From an uncultured Mobiluncus sp. (GTDB taxonomy: Bacteria > Actinomycetota > Actinomycetes > Actinomycetales > Actinomycetaceae), in contig NZ_CALUCZ010000014.1 of the NCBI RefSeq assembly GCF_943914685.1, positions 6,039 to 70,038 on the forward strand: DNA of 64,000 nt. Direction: 5' to 3'. Position numbers and translations under genes: made by a program. Shown piece after piece: positions 35,833 to 44,090 of the stretch. Below the pieces are notes generated by a model that was not told the DNA's origin, searched no databases, and was given only the letters and a program-made list of their open reading frames with translations. Each line of letters opens with the position of its first letter. The first letter of the stretch is position 1.

Positions 35833-36474
35833 CTAGCGGGGAATGTAGTAGCGTACCCGCCAGGCGGCGTCTCCGGACTTCGGGCGCCAGTTTTCGTCCG
35901 AACGGGTCAGGTCCAGTTGCCAGCGAACCGGGTCGATGACCGGGGCGTAAGCCACCGTGCTCATCGGGGGCACTATCGCGGTCATGTCCAGTTGGGTGAC
36001 CACCAGTAAATCTGCCAGTCCCAGCTCCATGACTTCGCGGTAAACTTTGGCTCCGCCGGTAATCCACACTTGGGGGGTGTTGGCGCAAAGTTCCAACGCT
36101 GCGGCGAGGCTGTGGGCTATCTCAACGTCAGGGGCGGTGAACTCGCGCGATCCGGTGAGGACGATATTACGCCGACCGGGCAGCGCCTGTCCTAGGGAGA
36201 GGAACGAGGCGCGTCCCATAATAACCGGACTGCCCATGGTGGTGTCTTTGAAATGTTTGAAGTCCGCAGGGACGTGCCACAGCATTTTCCCGCCAGCCCC
36301 CAACACTTGTGCCTTGTCCTCGGCCCAAATCATTCCCAGGACACCGATACCGTGTCCGGCGCGTGACCCCGACGGGGAACCCTCCGGGAGGGGGGTCGGG
36401 TCAGCGCAGACGGGCGGAGTCCACCCATAGGGGTTGTGCACCGGTTGATTCGCGCCAGGGTTCAAGCCGACCAT
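35833..36474 (-). CDS. folA: Dihydrofolate reductase with N-terminal extension
   Basis: DHFR reduces dihydrofolate to tetrahydrofolate with NADPH, needed after ThyA makes dihydrofolate. The core begins near residue 44 (GVLGMIWAED) and contains KMLWHVPADFKHFKDTTMGSPVIMGRASFLSL, PGRRNIVLT and WITGGAKVYREVM. About 40 proline- and glycine-rich residues precede it, and no start codon lies closer to the core, so the extension is probably translated. The ATG at 36474 has GAGAGG 4 nt before it; an in-frame GTG at 36486 is an alternative. It follows thyA by 13 nt, as in many bacteria. Confidence 0.9.
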   Translation of the reverse strand: MVGLNPGANQPVHNPYGWTPPVCADPTPLPEGSPSGSRAGHGIGVLGMIWAEDKAQVLGAGGKMLWHVPADFKHFKDTTMGSPVIMGRASFLSLGQALPGRRNIVLTGSREFTAPDVEIAHSLAAALELCANTPQVWITGGAKVYREVMELGLADLLVVTQLDMTAIVPPMSTVAYAPVIDPVRWQLDLTRSDENWRPKSGDAAWRVRYYIPR

Positions 36475-36487
36475 GCTGCCTCTCACA

Positions 36488-37288
36488 TCAGACCGCTACG
36501 GGAGCGGAAATCTTGGGGTGGTGTTGATAATTCGCCAGACGAATCATGTCAAAAGTGTAGCCGTCAATACAGTCGGCCTTATCCAGTTCCAAAGTGGGGA
36601 AAGGGTACGGTTCACGAGACAGCTGTTGGGTGACTTGGTCTACGTGGTTGGTATAGATGTGACAGTCTCCGCCGGTCCACACGAGTTCGCCGACCTGTAA
36701 ATTAGACTGTTGAGCCAGCATATGGGTCAGCAGAGCATAGGAGGCGATGTTGAAAGGCACCCCCAGGAACATATCCGCCGAACGCTGGTAAATCTGTAGG
36801 GAGAGCCGACCTTGCCCGACCCAGCATTGGAAGAAAGCGTGGCAGGGAGCCAGCGCCATTCGTTCCAATTCCGAAACGTTCCAGGCCGATACCAGCATTC
36901 GCCGGGAAGAGGGGTCATTTTTCAAGGTATCGAGCAGGTTTTTCACCTGGTCCACCGGACCGGCCGCGGTGGGCCAGGCACGCCACTGGTGGCCGTAGAT
37001 GGGACCCAAATCACCCGACTCGTCCGCCCATTCGTCCCAGATATGGATATTGTTTTCCTTTAGCCAACGGTTATTCGTCCCCCCCTGCAAGAACCACAGT
37101 AGCTCGCCGACCACGCCGTGCCAGTACAGGCTCTTGGTGGTGATGGCGGGGAAACCTTGCGAGAGGTCGTAGCGCAGCTGGCGCCCAAAAATTGAGCGGG
37201 TTCCCGTTCCGGTACGGTCGGGTTTTTCCACGCCGTGAGACATAATGTCGGCTAGCAAGTCCTCATATTGGTGGTCGGTGATGGTCAT
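36488..37288 (-). CDS. thyA: Thymidylate synthase
   Basis: ThyA methylates dUMP to dTMP with methylene-tetrahydrofolate. The 266-aa protein has DRTGTGTRSIFGRQ, LWFLQGGTN, the catalytic cysteine in LAPCHAFFQCWV, and LSLQIYQRSADMFLGVPFNIASYALL. ATG at 37288 has AAGGG upstream. Cotranscribed with folA, so substrate and product of the folate cycle are made together. Confidence 0.97.
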   Translation of the reverse strand: MTITDHQYEDLLADIMSHGVEKPDRTGTGTRSIFGRQLRYDLSQGFPAITTKSLYWHGVVGELLWFLQGGTNNRWLKENNIHIWDEWADESGDLGPIYGHQWRAWPTAAGPVDQVKNLLDTLKNDPSSRRMLVSAWNVSELERMALAPCHAFFQCWVGQGRLSLQIYQRSADMFLGVPFNIASYALLTHMLAQQSNLQVGELVWTGGDCHIYTNHVDQVTQQLSREPYPFPTLELDKADCIDGYTFDMIRLANYQHHPKISAPVAV

Positions 37289-37343
37289 ATTTTCCCTTCT
37301 CAAACGCGCTGAAAGCGGTATAAAACCACTGTATCAGGGACCC

Positions 37344-37835
37344 CTACAGCAAAAATTCGTCCGCTCTGGTGGTCTCTTTGGCGAAAGCGTTTTCAATGGT
37401 CTTTACCACGGCTCGCTCTACGCCCACCGCAAAAAAAGGAATCGCGCAGGTGACCTCACCCTCCAGCGTAATCTCGGTGCCGGACTGCGGGGTTGGCTCA
37501 GATTTCGCCACCATCGTGGTGGAGAACTTTACGGGGACCCCTGCCATCGAGCCGCTCATGGTGCCGTTCTCGACCCACCCGGACTGATTCAAATCCCAGA
37601 CTTCCACCACTTTCAGGCTCAGCCCGGAATTGAGCTTGGTGGCCAGCTGGTCGAGATATTCAGTAGAAATCGACACGGTGGAAGACACCCGGATACGGTT
37701 ATCAATGAAACTCACATCAACTTGAGCGTTATTGTCGAAATCGGCCCAGCGTTTCTTGTAGTATTCCGGGTTTTTCAACATCGCGGTGACTTGGGCGTGA
37801 GAACCGGGATAAACCAGGGTCTGGGTAAATTTCAT
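37344..37835 (-). CDS. DUF2505-family protein
   Basis: The 163-aa product matches the DUF2505 family by its start MKFTQTLVYPGSHAQVTAML, a lipid-binding START-like fold of unknown function common in actinobacteria. No signal peptide or catalytic motif is seen. AGGAAAG precedes the ATG at 37835; the frame extends upstream without a better start. It lies 55 nt upstream of thyA on the same strand and is divergent from the histidine kinase gene. Confidence 0.75.
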   Translation of the reverse strand: MKFTQTLVYPGSHAQVTAMLKNPEYYKKRWADFDNNAQVDVSFIDNRIRVSSTVSISTEYLDQLATKLNSGLSLKVVEVWDLNQSGWVENGTMSGSMAGVPVKFSTTMVAKSEPTPQSGTEITLEGEVTCAIPFFAVGVERAVVKTIENAFAKETTRADEFLL

Positions 37836-37919
37836 GTCGGGTCTTTCCTGAAGTTTCAATTACCCCTATATTCTAAATGCAGGTTGCCCAAAACACAGCC
37901 CAAAGCATAACCTGAGAGA

Positions 37920-39386
37920 GTGTCGACGTTTAAACGCTCCCTGGGGGAACCCCCGTTTCAGGAATTGTCCGCAGCAGCAGTAGAACAGCTGTATCGTTTG
38001 GTGTCAGATTGGCAGATTATCTCTGACCTTTCCCAAGCCGATTTGTTGCTGTGGCTGCCCAATCGCTACGACGGAATGTCTTGTGCGGCACACTGCCGTC
38101 CGGCCACGGGTCCGACGGTTCACCTCGATGATGTCATTGGGCTGAACCTGCCCGCCACCCGTCTACCCCTGCTGGAGCAAGTCCAGTTAAAAGGTGAGAT
38201 TATTGAAAACCCCGTACACCGCTGGACGGGAATGAATACGGTATCCGAAGTGCTGGTGCCCGTGCCTTTTGCCGGACGAAACATCGGGGTCTTGGCGATT
38301 GAAACCAACCTAGCTTTCCAGGTCGGTGAGATTGGCGGTGAAGGCTGGTTCAAAGCGGTTTCCCGGACGTTGTGGAAGATGGTGGCGGCAGGAGACTTTC
38401 CTTTCGAGGTCACCCCGACCACCGGTAAACACGGCAATCCCCGGGTGGCCGATGGGGCTTTGATGCTGGATAGCGAGGGGGTGGTAGAGCATTGTTCGCC
38501 GAACGGAATCTCTGCATTTAAACGGCTCGGTTTTCACAACCAACTCTATGGCGCGAAACTTAGCGACTCCGTCTTGCCGCTGCTGGAAAAAGGCAACGTT
38601 ATTGATGAGGATTTGTCTACGGTGCTGTGGGGACGATCCTCGGCTCTGGCCGAGATTGACGTGCGTGGAGTGGATTTGACTATCCGTTCGCTGCCGTTAA
38701 TAGAAGAAGGGGAGCGGATTGGAGCCTTGCTGCTGTGCCGCGACGTGACCGAAAAACGCCACCGCGAAAAGGAACTCTTGAGCAAAGATGCCACCATTCG
38801 CGAAGTACATCACCGGGTGAAAAACAACCTCCAAACGGTTAGCGCCCTGCTGCGCCTGCAAGCTCGTCGTTCGGATAACACGGTGGTTCAAGAGGCGCTA
38901 TCGCAGGCAGAACGACGTATTTCGATTATCGCAACGGTGCACGAGGCGCTGTCGCATACGGTTGATGAAACTGTGTCTTTTGACGACACGTTCCGTAAGC
39001 TATTGGCTTTGGTGGCGACCGCGGCATCTTCGGATCACTTTGTGGAGACGCGTTTCTTGGGCAGCTTTGGGACACTCGGGGCAGATGCGGCCTCCGCCCT
39101 GGGGCTGGTGCTTACCGAGCTGGTCACCAACGCGATTGAGCACGGCTTGGAGGGCCGCGGCGGGGTGGTAGAAGTCGAGGCGCACCGGGACGATGACAAC
39201 GAGACTCTGGTGGTGACGGTCACCGACGACGGACACGGACTCACCGGCAACTCGGTCGGTTCGGGCTTGGGCACCCAGATTGTCCAGACTTTGGTGAAAA
39301 CTGAACTGGTCGGGACGGTGCAGTGGGAAAACCGAGTGCCGCCCGCGAGCGGTACGATAGTGCGCCTCACCGCTACCAAGCTGTGA
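37920..39386 (+). CDS. pdtaS: Sensor histidine kinase, PdtaS type
   Basis: A 488-aa soluble kinase with an N-terminal GAF-like domain (residues 20-150), a PAS domain (170-280), and a HisKA_2 phosphoacceptor helix EVHHRVKNNLQTVSALLRLQARR with His297/298, followed by a HATPase domain (GLVLTELVTNAIEHGLEG; VTDDGHGLTG; GLGTQIV). In mycobacteria PdtaS phosphorylates the RNA-binding antiterminator PdtaR and lies beside whiB1, as here. No pdtaR is in the window. GTG start at 37920, with a weak upstream site. Redox and cyclic-di-GMP sensing are reported for the family. Confidence 0.87.
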   Translation: MSTFKRSLGEPPFQELSAAAVEQLYRLVSDWQIISDLSQADLLLWLPNRYDGMSCAAHCRPATGPTVHLDDVIGLNLPATRLPLLEQVQLKGEIIENPVHRWTGMNTVSEVLVPVPFAGRNIGVLAIETNLAFQVGEIGGEGWFKAVSRTLWKMVAAGDFPFEVTPTTGKHGNPRVADGALMLDSEGVVEHCSPNGISAFKRLGFHNQLYGAKLSDSVLPLLEKGNVIDEDLSTVLWGRSSALAEIDVRGVDLTIRSLPLIEEGERIGALLLCRDVTEKRHREKELLSKDATIREVHHRVKNNLQTVSALLRLQARRSDNTVVQEALSQAERRISIIATVHEALSHTVDETVSFDDTFRKLLALVATAASSDHFVETRFLGSFGTLGADAASALGLVLTELVTNAIEHGLEGRGGVVEVEAHRDDDNETLVVTVTDDGHGLTGNSVGSGLGTQIVQTLVKTELVGTVQWENRVPPASGTIVRLTATKL

Positions 39387-39428
39387 GGCGGTAGGTTTCG
39401 TTCGCCAGTTGGGGCTGGTAAAAAACCG

Positions 39429-39460
39429 TGGTGGTGAGCTACCTATTGCGCTCACCACCA
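39429..39460. terminator. Terminator between pdtaS and whiB1
   Basis: TGGTGGTGAGC (39429-39439) and GCTCACCACCA (39450-39460) form a perfect 11-bp stem with a 10-nt loop between two convergent genes. It probably serves both. Confidence 0.6.
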
Positions 39461-39502
39461 GCGGGGTCTTTCCTGGGTTTGACGCCCCCAGAGGCGTGTA
39501 AC

Positions 39503-39766
39503 TTAGAGGCTCGAAGCGCGGCGCGCACGGGCGTTGCGGGCGTTGCGACGCTTTAGCGAACGACGCTCATCTTCGCTGGTGCCGCCCCAGACGCCGGCAT
39601 CCTGGTTATTATCCAGAGCCCACTTCAGGCAAACGTCCACAACCTGGCAGGTCGCGCACACGGCCTTAGCTTCTTCAATCTGAGCCAAAGCGGGGCCGGT
39701 GTTGCCCACGGGGAAGAAAAGTTCAGGATCTACGGTTAAGCAAGCTGCTTGATCACGCCAGTCCAT
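39503..39766 (-). CDS. whiB1: WhiB-family iron-sulfur transcription regulator (WhiB1-like)
   Basis: An 87-aa WhiB protein with four cysteines (Cys9, Cys37, Cys40, Cys46) for a [4Fe-4S] cluster, the turn GVWGGTSEDERR and a basic tail (KRRNARNARARR) for DNA binding. The sequence DPELFFPVGNTGPALAQI matches WhiB1 closely; in mycobacteria WhiB1 binds sigma-A and responds to nitric oxide. AAGGAG precedes the ATG. Its convergent neighbour pdtaS is the same as in Mycobacterium, which supports the WhiB1 assignment. Confidence 0.93.
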   Translation of the reverse strand: MDWRDQAACLTVDPELFFPVGNTGPALAQIEEAKAVCATCQVVDVCLKWALDNNQDAGVWGGTSEDERRSLKRRNARNARARRASSL

Positions 39767-39902
39767 AATTACTCCTTAGAGTTCGGTGCAAAAGATTCGG
39801 TTAGGGATTTGTAAAACTTTTGCGTGGAATAAATTCGACTTAACAAGGGTGACATCATTCCAGCGCATTTTCAAGAGATGTAAATGAAGAATTTTTCAAA
39901 AA

Positions 39903-42900
39903 TCAGGTGATATGTGTCACATTAACACTAGGTGCGACCAGTCCACCCACTTCGGAACCTTCCCGATAAATCGCTGAGAATCCGCCAATAACTTGGAGTT
40001 TCCGGACGAAATCCATCTCGATATCTAGGCAATTTGCCGCTCGGTGCCGGGTCTCAATGGTGTTTCCTAAATGAGTCAAGGTAACTTTCCGGTTGGTAAA
40101 ATTTGGTAATGAGAGAGTTAAATTTCCAGGTATAATCCCAGGTGAACGCAATTCTAGGAATGTTAAGTCAAACTTCAGGCTACTCTCAATAGGCTCCCAT
40201 AATATATTCAGGTTAGGGGTGTTACGTTCAGATTTGGAGACTATGACTAAGGTATCCCGGTTGATATGTTCAAGTTCGAAATCTTCTGCCTCAATTAACT
40301 GATAACCGAGACGGCGATATTCACGTTTCAATTGGGCCACCAGGGGACGCAACTCGGTGAGGTCGTCCACTACCCAGTGACGCCGCGTGGGTGAAAAACT
40401 CAGCCAATCACGGCGCAATGAGGACCAGCCTAACGTAACAAGCTGGGCGGCGCGGGGCATTTCTCGATGGGAAGTTAATTTCGGCATCTCTGTTAAGACA
40501 ATTGATTCACCTCTCGAGGCCGTAGGGGTACCGTCAGGACAGTCCGCACTAGGCGCGGTGTCAACTAGTTCGGCTAAGCCCTCACGGTTGGGCAGCCCGA
40601 TTTGGGCGGTGGCACACGTGTTCCCGATTTGCCACACCCCGCGGCCGGGCGTAACTACGGCAGGCAAAGCCTCACTCAAACGCCCGCGCACTCCGTTCGA
40701 TTCGATGCCCGCAGAATGCAAATCCACCGTATCGCGCGGACACAACACAAACTTTTCCCCAGCCAGGGCCCCCCAAGCACTATGCCCAGCGCTCAAAGGA
40801 GCGGTGAAAGCCAGTGCATAGCCCCCCGCCCCGGTTTCACTTAGCAACGTTTCCAGGCGCTTGACCCCCTGGCCCGGATAGAGCCGTTCCAACTCGTCAG
40901 CCAGCAAATCCGCCCGGTCAATAGCCACCGCGGCTCTCTCTAAACCACGGTTAGCCGCCAAGGACATGAATTGATCGAGTTTCCACAAGTCTTTCGCGGC
41001 GAACACGGTGAGAAAACGAGAGAGCGGGGACGGCACCGGTTCGTCCAGTCCGCCCCACCGGTCCCAGAACACCGACGGGTCGGGGGTGAGGACTACCGTA
41101 GAGCGACCTTGCCGCAGCCACGTCATAGTCAGGGTCGCCAGGGCGGTGGTCCGTCCACTGCCGGGATTGCCGAAAATTCCCAAGCTCGTTTGGGGCAGAC
41201 GCCAGGTCTGGCGAGCCTGGTGGGGGAAGTCCAGCAGGGCGAAATTACCTGGGGTACATGGCACAGCCAGAGGCAAATCGGGACGCCAGATTTCCGGTAG
41301 GGGTGTGTTTTCGTGGCATTGTTCCCAAGCTTGGCGAACCTGATCCACACAATGGTGTACCCAGTCAGCTTTGCCGCACCAGGCGGCTTGTGCCACCCCG
41401 GAAGTGAGTCCCTCCCAATACAGACGCCCCGGAATGGGCGGAAGGTCCGCCGCCCGCGTATCGCTGAGTATCTCGGTAGAGTCTTGGGCGGAACGAACCC
41501 GCAAGGCGATGCGCAGGTTGGTATTAGCCAAAATCTGCCCGTTTACCACCCCACCGGGCTTTTGCGTAGCCAGTATCAGGTGCAGCCCCAGCGAACGTCC
41601 GTGTGTAGCCAGGCGAATCAGGTTTTCCAAGGTCTCGGGATGATCCGTGGCGAGGGCGCGAAATTCGTCCACCACGATGAGGACTCGGGGCAGCCGTTGC
41701 CCGGTGAGCTGGTGATAATGCTCCAGGTCGCGAGCTTTAACCTGGGACAGAACCGTTTCGCGCTGCTTCAGGAATGCCTCTAGAGACGCTAGGGCACGAG
41801 CGGTGAGCTGCGGCGCCAAGTCTGTCAGCACGCCGTGAGTGTGGGGCAGCGCGCCGAGCGCCGCGAACGCCGCCCCGCCCTTGTAATCAAGCAAAATAAA
41901 CCGTAGGTCACGGGGAGAGTAGCGCAGAGCCAATGCCAGCAACCAGGTGGTTAGCAGCTCTGACTTCCCCGCCCCGGTCGTGCCCGCCACCAAGGCGTGA
42001 GGTCCCTCTTTCACCAGATCAACCACCCAGGGACTTTCGGCGGCGCTCACTCCGAGCTGAGCGCACAAGCCTGCGGGAGGCGTCTGCCAGTTGTGGTCGA
42101 TAGCCTCGGGACTGGTTTGCCACCACTGGCTCACATCTACCAGATCGGGCAGATTTTCGGCGGGGGGCATGGCGGTCAAACTGAGGTGCTGCGGGTTGTC
42201 TCCCAGTGCGTCCATAAGGGAGCTAAACCAGGCGGCGGTGATAGCGCGGCGGCGCGGAGGCGGGGTAAAGATGCGTTGCGCCCACGGCGGAGGTGTATCG
42301 GTGGTAATACTCACCCCGACTTCCTCCCTCTCTAAATGCGGGGTCTCGCCGGGGGCGAATACGCGAATCACCAGGGTTTGCGGTGGAGTTTTTTCGGATT
42401 CTTCGCGCGGCTTGAGCCCCCGCCACGGGTCGGGGTTCTTTTCGCTGAGCCGGGCTTGGCCGAACAGGACGGCTTGGGCAATGACCCACCGGGCTTGGTC
42501 CGCGCCTTTCTCTCCGGTGAAACATAGCGTTTCTCCCGGTTGAATCTGCAGGACGCGCCGGCGCAGTTTCCGACCCGAAAACACCCGAATCGCACTGACC
42601 TTTTGCGAGGGCGTCACTAGTGGAGTCGCAGCGGCGAGCCAGAGCTTTTCCGGGGTCGGTACCGCCAACGCCCGTCGAATGAACACCACCAGGGCAATCG
42701 CGCCGGCAATGCCCACAATCACCAGCAGGCGCCACCCCAGGAAAGCCCCCAAACCCAACATGAGCAGCAGCGGCAGGAACATGAACAGAGCGGTGCGTCC
42801 CGCAAATTGCCGTGGAGCTGGGGGCGGAACCAGACGAAGGTCGGACGGGCGGCGGCTCAGGCGCAAAGTGGTGGCCCCAAGTTTCAGGCGGGCCCCGGGC

Positions 42901-43175
42901 TTGAGACGGCAGGTACGGCGTATCCGGTGAGACCAGGGCAGAGTTTTCCACATCTTGTACACAGGGGTCGAACCGGGGAACGGCAAGGCGCGCAGAGATT
43001 GTTTCGACGGCTCCAGGTGCAGATTTTGACGCGAAACTTGCGGGTCGCTCAGTCCGCTCAGCCTGCCAAAAATCCCTGGAATTGCAGGCAAAGCTTGGCC
43101 TGAATCGGGTCCGGTGGCGACGACCCAGAGCAGCGGGGAAGTCAGAGCCGCTCGTGGCTGCAAAAAATGTTCCAT
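39903..43175 (-). CDS. Membrane FHA-FtsK/SpoIIIE-type ATPase (EccC/EssC-like)
   Basis: A 1090-aa protein. Residues about 36-110 look like an FHA domain (GRLSGLSDPQVSRQNLHLE), a phosphothreonine reader. Two membrane helices follow (about 127-168). The first FtsK/SpoIIIE ATPase has Walker A GTTGAGKS (residues 398-405) and Walker B VLIVVDEF (Asp503, Glu504). A second ATPase has a degenerate Walker A GNPGSGRT where Lys is Arg675. The order FHA-TM-TM-FtsK-FtsK is that of EssC/EccC, motors of type VII secretion, but no ESX partner gene is in the window. The last 200 codons (to 39903) are AT-richer than the rest. A DnaA-box palindrome lies upstream. Confidence 0.83.
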   Translation of the reverse strand: MEHFLQPRAALTSPLLWVVATGPDSGQALPAIPGIFGRLSGLSDPQVSRQNLHLEPSKQSLRALPFPGSTPVYKMWKTLPWSHRIRRTCRLKPGARLKLGATTLRLSRRPSDLRLVPPPAPRQFAGRTALFMFLPLLLMLGLGAFLGWRLLVIVGIAGAIALVVFIRRALAVPTPEKLWLAAATPLVTPSQKVSAIRVFSGRKLRRRVLQIQPGETLCFTGEKGADQARWVIAQAVLFGQARLSEKNPDPWRGLKPREESEKTPPQTLVIRVFAPGETPHLEREEVGVSITTDTPPPWAQRIFTPPPRRRAITAAWFSSLMDALGDNPQHLSLTAMPPAENLPDLVDVSQWWQTSPEAIDHNWQTPPAGLCAQLGVSAAESPWVVDLVKEGPHALVAGTTGAGKSELLTTWLLALALRYSPRDLRFILLDYKGGAAFAALGALPHTHGVLTDLAPQLTARALASLEAFLKQRETVLSQVKARDLEHYHQLTGQRLPRVLIVVDEFRALATDHPETLENLIRLATHGRSLGLHLILATQKPGGVVNGQILANTNLRIALRVRSAQDSTEILSDTRAADLPPIPGRLYWEGLTSGVAQAAWCGKADWVHHCVDQVRQAWEQCHENTPLPEIWRPDLPLAVPCTPGNFALLDFPHQARQTWRLPQTSLGIFGNPGSGRTTALATLTMTWLRQGRSTVVLTPDPSVFWDRWGGLDEPVPSPLSRFLTVFAAKDLWKLDQFMSLAANRGLERAAVAIDRADLLADELERLYPGQGVKRLETLLSETGAGGYALAFTAPLSAGHSAWGALAGEKFVLCPRDTVDLHSAGIESNGVRGRLSEALPAVVTPGRGVWQIGNTCATAQIGLPNREGLAELVDTAPSADCPDGTPTASRGESIVLTEMPKLTSHREMPRAAQLVTLGWSSLRRDWLSFSPTRRHWVVDDLTELRPLVAQLKREYRRLGYQLIEAEDFELEHINRDTLVIVSKSERNTPNLNILWEPIESSLKFDLTFLELRSPGIIPGNLTLSLPNFTNRKVTLTHLGNTIETRHRAANCLDIEMDFVRKLQVIGGFSAIYREGSEVGGLVAPSVNVTHIT

Positions 43176-43211
43176 ACCCTCAAGTTAGGTACCCCAGCTG
43201 ATTTTCGCAAA

Positions 43212-43259
43212 CAGTTATCCACAAGCTGTGGATAACTGTGGGTGAGGGCTTGTTGATAA
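43212..43259. promoter_or_regulatory. DnaA-box palindrome upstream of the FtsK-like gene
   Basis: TTATCCACA (43215-43223) and its inverted copy TGTGGATAA (43227-43235) are two perfect DnaA boxes 3 nt apart, inside a 12-bp-arm palindrome (43212-43238). A third, TGTTGATAA (43251-43259), has one mismatch. No dnaA or dnaN is nearby, so it is not evidently oriC. It lies 37 nt upstream of the FtsK-like start codon. Confidence 0.65.
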
Positions 43260-43347
43260 CCCTCAAAAAGTTGTGCAAAACCTGTGCAGAGCGCAGCTCT
43301 GCCCCAGAGAACCGGGATAGTAACCGGAGGAACCTAAACCAGGAAAA

Positions 43348-43911
43348 TCAGTGAGTTTGGTAGCAAATCTGGGCAGCGACCTGTTGCGCCTGAGCCTCAT
43401 CACGCAGCAGAGTAATAATTGCCAACGCGAAGTCAATGGAGGAACCCAGCGCCCGCGCGGTGATAATCCGGCCGTCACGAATCAAGCCGGTGTCCGTATA
43501 GTCGGCGTCTCCCAAGCCATCTTGGAAACCGGGAAAAACTGTAGCTTTGTGCCCATCGAGCAAACCCAGCGCCCCCAACACGGTCGGCCCGGCGCACACC
43601 GCCGCCAGATTCCCCTGGTGAGAAAGCAAAATCTGGGACAGTTTGGCTGACGCCTTGAGATTGTTCACCCCGAGTTTGCCGCCGGGAATAATCAGGACTT
43701 GTTCGCCGCTAGGAGCAAAGTTGTTGATGTGAACATCGCAAATCAGGGGAACCCGGTGCGAACTCACGATGGTTCGCGCTTTTTCATCATCACTGGCGGC
43801 ATCGTTGACCGCCACCGTTTGTATCTCGATGCCTCCGCGTCGCAACAAGTCCACGACCAGCAGGGCTTCACATTCTTCAACGCCATCGGCCACAAAAATA
43901 CTGGCTTCCAT
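43348..43911 (-). CDS. DJ-1/PfpI (ThiJ) family protein
   Basis: A 187-aa cytoplasmic protein with the DJ-1 nucleophile elbow AAVCAGPTVLG (Cys106) and the partner Glu in VADGVEECEALLVVDLLRR. Members act as deglycases, glyoxalases or redox-stress proteins; the specific activity cannot be read from sequence. ATG at 43911 has GAGACGAA upstream. Same strand as the FtsK-like gene but separated from it by 172 nt, which hold the DnaA boxes. Confidence 0.87.
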   Translation of the reverse strand: MEASIFVADGVEECEALLVVDLLRRGGIEIQTVAVNDAASDDEKARTIVSSHRVPLICDVHINNFAPSGEQVLIIPGGKLGVNNLKASAKLSQILLSHQGNLAAVCAGPTVLGALGLLDGHKATVFPGFQDGLGDADYTDTGLIRDGRIITARALGSSIDFALAIITLLRDEAQAQQVAAQICYQTH

Positions 43912-44078
43912 TTCGTCTCCTAACCATCGGATTCAGTTTCATATTCAAGTTTAGCGGGGGGAGGGTTAGCAGGGGGGCTCAGGAGTTAAGCCCCGGGGAA
44001 TTTCGAGCGGGACCGCGACAAATTCTGCGCCAACAGAACCGGGGTGAAACTGCGGATTTTTCACCTCCGGGTTGGCCT

Positions 44079-44084
44079 TAAGAT
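44079..44084 (+). promoter_or_regulatory. -10 box of ligA (leaderless)
   Basis: TAAGAT (44079-44084) is followed by GGAATC and the GTG start at 44091, with no Shine-Dalgarno. A leaderless transcript is likely. Confidence 0.45.
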
Positions 44085-44090
44085 GGAATC

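Noticed and set aside
43212..43259. Chromosomal origin of replication
   Set aside because: Only three DnaA boxes and no AT-rich unwinding region, dnaA or dnaN; treated as a regulatory cluster instead.
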